The notes below the pieces were generated by a model. That model was given only the letters and a program-made list of their open reading frames with translations, did not search any database and was not told the origin of the DNA. Source: JBFMAE01 sp040756085 (GTDB lineage Bacteria > Desulfobacterota > BSN033 > UBA1163). Taken from it: a DNA stretch of 25,324 nucleotides. Positions 23,347 to 25,324 of the stretch are shown here, one piece after another. The stretch lies in NCBI GenBank assembly GCA_040756085.1, contig JBFMAE010000431.1:1-25324 (forward strand), written 5' to 3'. Numbering within the stretch: the first letter of the stretch is position 1; each line of letters starts with the position of its first letter. A program made the position numbers and the translations under genes.

Positions 23347-23976
23347 ATGGAAATAGGCACATTTGAAATTCCGAATTGCGATCAACTGAAAGGCGGTATC
23401 GACGCTTTTGCAAGAAACGAGTGTCGAGGCTATGTTTATTTCGAGGCCTTGAGCCACATTTCTGAAAATTGGGGTGATCCCATCGAAATGGCTCGAGGTA
23501 TAAAAATACTCCTTGATGTTTGGCATCTGAGTTTCTACAGGTTTGGAAATTTTGAACTTTCCTTATTGACAAAATGCGTAGAACATAATCTAAGCCTTAT
23601 CGATCGCTTCAAGCAGCGAAACATAAACAGTCTTTCAAGCAGTGACGAAGCAGAGATAAAAGACATGTTTAATGAATTTCTTGATGCTTTGCGTGGAGGA
23701 AATCGTCGGAGCCCTGTGGCTGTGGCAAAATCATTGCATTTACTCGCTCCTAACTTTTTCCCACTTTGGGATACTGAAATAGCTGTAAATTATGGCTCAT
23801 GGTGGGTTTTCTCCGACTTCGGTGCATTAGAGTATGTTCCTTTCTGTTGGAAGATCAAACACGTCGCTGAAAATCTTGAGGTTTGTGAATGCGTACTGAA
23901 TGCGAATCCTAATAGATCACTCCTAAAATTGATAGATGAGTACAACTATTCCAAGTTCACAAAGCGATGGATTTAA
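23347..23976 (+). CDS. Integron cassette protein of unknown function
   Basis: The protein has 209 residues and I do not recognise it securely. It has no signal peptide or membrane span and is rich in helices. The most conserved-looking stretch is SPVAVAKSLHLLAPNFFPLW, then DTEIA (122-146). It recalls an LHxxxPxxFPxWD-type motif that I associate with uncharacterised phage or defence-related proteins; that association is memory only. The ATG lies 16 bases after the attI-like core, with no ribosome site. A nine-codon frame (23337-23366) overlaps its start out of frame, reminiscent of the small frames that help start cassette genes in class 1 integrons. GCTTAAC of the attC remnant lies 43 bases after the stop. 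It is more AT-rich than the LPS locus, consistent with transfer. Confidence 0.75.
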   Translation: MEIGTFEIPNCDQLKGGIDAFARNECRGYVYFEALSHISENWGDPIEMARGIKILLDVWHLSFYRFGNFELSLLTKCVEHNLSLIDRFKQRNINSLSSSDEAEIKDMFNEFLDALRGGNRRSPVAVAKSLHLLAPNFFPLWDTEIAVNYGSWWVFSDFGALEYVPFCWKIKHVAENLEVCECVLNANPNRSLLKLIDEYNYSKFTKRWI

Positions 23977-24018
23977 GCAGAAATAAGGTCCGATTTTGCA
24001 CGGCCAAATGACCGATAA

Positions 24019-24048
24019 GCTTAACAATTCGCTCCAGTGGAGTGACTT
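24019..24048 (+). other. Left half of an attC site (truncated)
   Basis: GCTTAAC (24019-24025) fits RYYYAAC and is the exact complement of the upstream GTTAAGC, as required for one cassette. Then come AATTC (spacer) and GCTCCAG (L''-like), with CTCCA-G-TGGAG (24032-24042) able to pair. The same AACAATTC start is found in aadA-type attC sites. The expected right half with GTTAAGC is absent; the transposase unit begins at 24049. Confidence 0.6.
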
Positions 24049-25148
24049 GGGGTCAAAGCTAAATAATACACTTTACAGAAATAAAGAAGAAGAGGAGATT
24101 ATATTGGGGGTCAAAGCTAAATTATACACTTTACATAGATGGTTAATCGCGGTATGTTGAGGGTATGGCACGGCAGTTGCGGATTGAGTATGAGGGGGCT
24201 TTTTATCATGTAACCTCAAGGGGTAACCAGCGAGGGAAGATATTTTGGGACGACAAAGACAGGGAGAGGTTAAAGACAATTCTTGAGAGGACCAAAGAGA
24301 GGTATGGTTATCTACTCCATGGGTACGTTTTCATGTCCAATCATTATCATCTTCTTATCGAAACTCCCCGCGCCAATATCAAGCAGGTCATGCAGAATAT
24401 CAACACGAGTTATACGGTTTTTGTAAACAGGAAATATCACCGATCTGGTCATTTGTTTCAAGGGCGTTATAAGGCTTTCATTGTTGACAAAGAGAGATAT
24501 CTATTGGAATTGGGGAGGTATATTCATTTGAATCCGGTGAGGGTTGGGGTGGCGAGAAGGCCGGAAGACTTTAGGTGGAGTAGTTATCGCGACTATATAG
24601 GCAGCCGGAACGATGGGTTGGTGGACACGGAGGATACGTTGGGTCTTTTTTCGAAGAAGCGGGATATTGCTATCAGGAGGTATAGGGAGTTTGTAAATGA
24701 GGGGGTACATGGGAGGTCCCCTTTTGGGAATGCAATGGGGAGCATTTTAGGTGATGAGGGGTTTAGGGAGAGGGTTGTCAAGTATCTGCGGGTCTTACCT
24801 GATAAAGGGGCCATTCCTGAGATCAGGAAGATTAGGAAAAGGCAGGGGTTAGATGAGATTGTGAGGGGTGTGGCCAAGTATTATGGTTTGTTGGAGGTTG
24901 ATCTATTGAGACGGAGAAGGAGGACGGAGGGTCAGAGGAAGATGGCGGTGTATTTGTCGAAGGTATTGAGCGGTGAGAAGAATGTTGAGATTGGGTCTAT
25001 GTTTGGAATAACCATTCAGGCGGTGACCAATGCCGTCAGGAGTGTTGAAAAGAGGATAGCAGAAGATAGTAAATTCGGCTCAGAGATAATGAGGCTGAAA
25101 GAGATTGTATCAATCATTAAGTGAAGTGTATAATTTAGCTTTGACCCC
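24049..25148 (+). mobile_element. Y1-transposase unit with 25-bp terminal inverted repeats
   Basis: The left end carries GGGGTCAAAGCTAAAT twice: 24049-24077 and 24107-24135, 29-base units that differ at one position and are 58 bases apart. The right end (25124-25148) is the perfect 25-base inverted complement of the second copy. The single gene inside (24165-25124) is a Y1/HUH transposase, and its stop codon overlaps the right repeat. No target duplication is visible, as expected for this class. The unit replaces the right half of the attC site. Confidence 0.8.
24165..25124 (+). CDS. REP-associated tyrosine (Y1, HUH) transposase
   Basis: The protein has 319 residues. MARQLRIEYEGAFYHVTSRG is the family start. 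The HUH motif is SNHYHLL (58-64; His60, His62), and the nucleophile is probably Tyr83 in NINTSYTVFVNRK, followed by RSGHLFQGRYKAF and LGRYIHLNPVRVG. These are Transposase_17/RAYT marks; the enzyme cuts and joins single-stranded DNA at hairpins. A C-terminal part (about 225-310, VRGVAKYYGLLEVDLLRRRR, then MFGITIQAVTNAV) resembles a DnaA-C-type helix-turn-helix, common in the longer members of the family. GAGGG stands close before the ATG. It is intact in frame and lies within terminal inverted repeats. Confidence 0.9.
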   Translation: MARQLRIEYEGAFYHVTSRGNQRGKIFWDDKDRERLKTILERTKERYGYLLHGYVFMSNHYHLLIETPRANIKQVMQNINTSYTVFVNRKYHRSGHLFQGRYKAFIVDKERYLLELGRYIHLNPVRVGVARRPEDFRWSSYRDYIGSRNDGLVDTEDTLGLFSKKRDIAIRRYREFVNEGVHGRSPFGNAMGSILGDEGFRERVVKYLRVLPDKGAIPEIRKIRKRQGLDEIVRGVAKYYGLLEVDLLRRRRRTEGQRKMAVYLSKVLSGEKNVEIGSMFGITIQAVTNAVRSVEKRIAEDSKFGSEIMRLKEIVSIIK

Positions 25149-25159
25149 AATGGCACCAA

Positions 25160-25172
25160 TGGCATAATGCCA
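25160..25172. repeat. Small palindrome TGGCAT-A-ATGCCA
   Basis: This is a perfect six-base-arm palindrome eleven bases beyond the transposase unit's right repeat. It could be part of the target or a regulatory site; no function is assigned. Confidence 0.6.
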
Positions 25173-25211
25173 ATTCATGAGTCACCCTCACCAACCGAAT
25201 ATTACTTCCCC

Positions 25212-25246
25212 TTGACAATTACTAAAATTCTGGCTATTTTATAGCC
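25212..25246 (+). promoter_or_regulatory. Promoter with overlapping operator-like palindrome
   Basis: TTGACA (25212-25217) and TATTTT (25235-25240) are exactly 17 bases apart. GGCTAT-TTT-ATAGCC (25232-25246), a perfect palindrome, covers the -10 box, as expected for an autoregulated toxin-antitoxin promoter. The likely RNA start (about 25247) is only three bases before the ATG, so the transcript would be nearly leaderless. Confidence 0.65.
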
Positions 25247-25249
25247 AAA

Positions 25250-25324
25250 ATGCGATATGAGATTATCCTTTCACCAGAGGCTGTTGAAGACCTTAAGCGA
25301 TTAAGTGCCCATATTCGGGCGAAG
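25250..25324 (+). CDS. RelE/ParE-family toxin, N-terminal part (cut by window edge)
   Basis: Twenty-five codons are visible, beginning MRYEIILSPEAVEDLKRLSA. The SPEAVEDLKRL segment is the usual start of RelE/ParE type II toxins (mRNA interferases or gyrase poisons). There is no ribosome site before the ATG. No antitoxin gene lies in the 100 bases upstream, so it must follow downstream or be missing. A promoter with a palindrome over its -10 box precedes it. Toxin-antitoxin modules often accompany integron or mobile regions. Confidence 0.75.
   Translation, partial: MRYEIILSPEAVEDLKRLSAHIRAK

Noticed and set aside
23294..23572. Minus-strand frames opposite the cassette gene
   Set aside because: They overlap the attI-like site and the plus-strand gene, lack ribosome sites, and the plus-strand frame fits the cassette boundaries.
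24019..24060. A complete attC site
   Set aside because: Only the R''-spacer-L'' half is present; no GTTAAGC-like R' box follows within the window, on either side of the transposase unit.
25149..25249. A second cassette carrying the RelE-like toxin
   Set aside because: No GTTRRRY core precedes the toxin gene, and it has its own promoter, which cassette genes usually lack.

Overview
This window looks like a chromosomal segment of a Gram-negative bacterium with moderate GC content. Two family-9 heptosyltransferases, LPS-kinase-like proteins, a TonB-type protein, a lipoprotein and an FtsB-like divisome protein imply an outer membrane. The C/G-rich palindromes and ATTCGT-type repeats at gene junctions resemble those of Desulfobacterota or Nitrospirota genomes. 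That taxonomic guess rests on memory, not on a search.

Region 1 (1-14730, minus strand) is an LPS core / surface-glycan locus read right to left. The order is a GT9 protein, WaaF (TTG start), a WaaE/KdtX-like GT2, an extended-SDR sugar-nucleotide enzyme, a DegT-family sugar aminotransferase, a GT4, an inserted DUF559 gene, a WaaG-like GT4, a SAM methyltransferase, a GT2, a GT4, a tandem (double) LPS-kinase-like protein, a GT2, and the start of a Gfo/Idh/MocA oxidoreductase cut by the window edge. The heptosyltransferases would build the inner core, the GT2/GT4 enzymes would extend it, the SDR, aminotransferase and oxidoreductase would supply a modified (probably amino) sugar nucleotide, and the kinase-like protein would phosphorylate core sugars. 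Some junctions are overlapped or tightly coupled (ATGA overlaps, short overlaps); others are filled by several distinct palindromic repeat families.

Region 2 (14731-20780, minus strand) holds a YbgC-type thioesterase, a radical SAM protein, an FtsB/DivIC-like protein, a protein with a TonB C-terminal domain, and a 1013-residue exported TPR protein. The last two overlap by one base (TAATG). A compact divergent promoter region (20804-20864) separates this group from a plus-strand gene for a protein-L-isoaspartate methyltransferase that carries a lipoprotein signal.

Region 3 (21792-25324) is the most notable part. It looks like a decayed single-cassette integron. An IntI-type integrase gene on the minus strand has a single-base frameshift. 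It is followed outward by its own promoter, an AT-rich attI-like stretch ending in GTTAAGC, and one plus-strand gene of unknown function. That gene is then followed by GCTTAAC and the left half of an attC site. The right half of attC is missing where a Y1 (HUH) REP-type transposase unit with 25-bp perfect terminal inverted repeats begins. Beyond the unit lies the start of a RelE/ParE-family toxin gene with its own promoter and operator-like palindrome.
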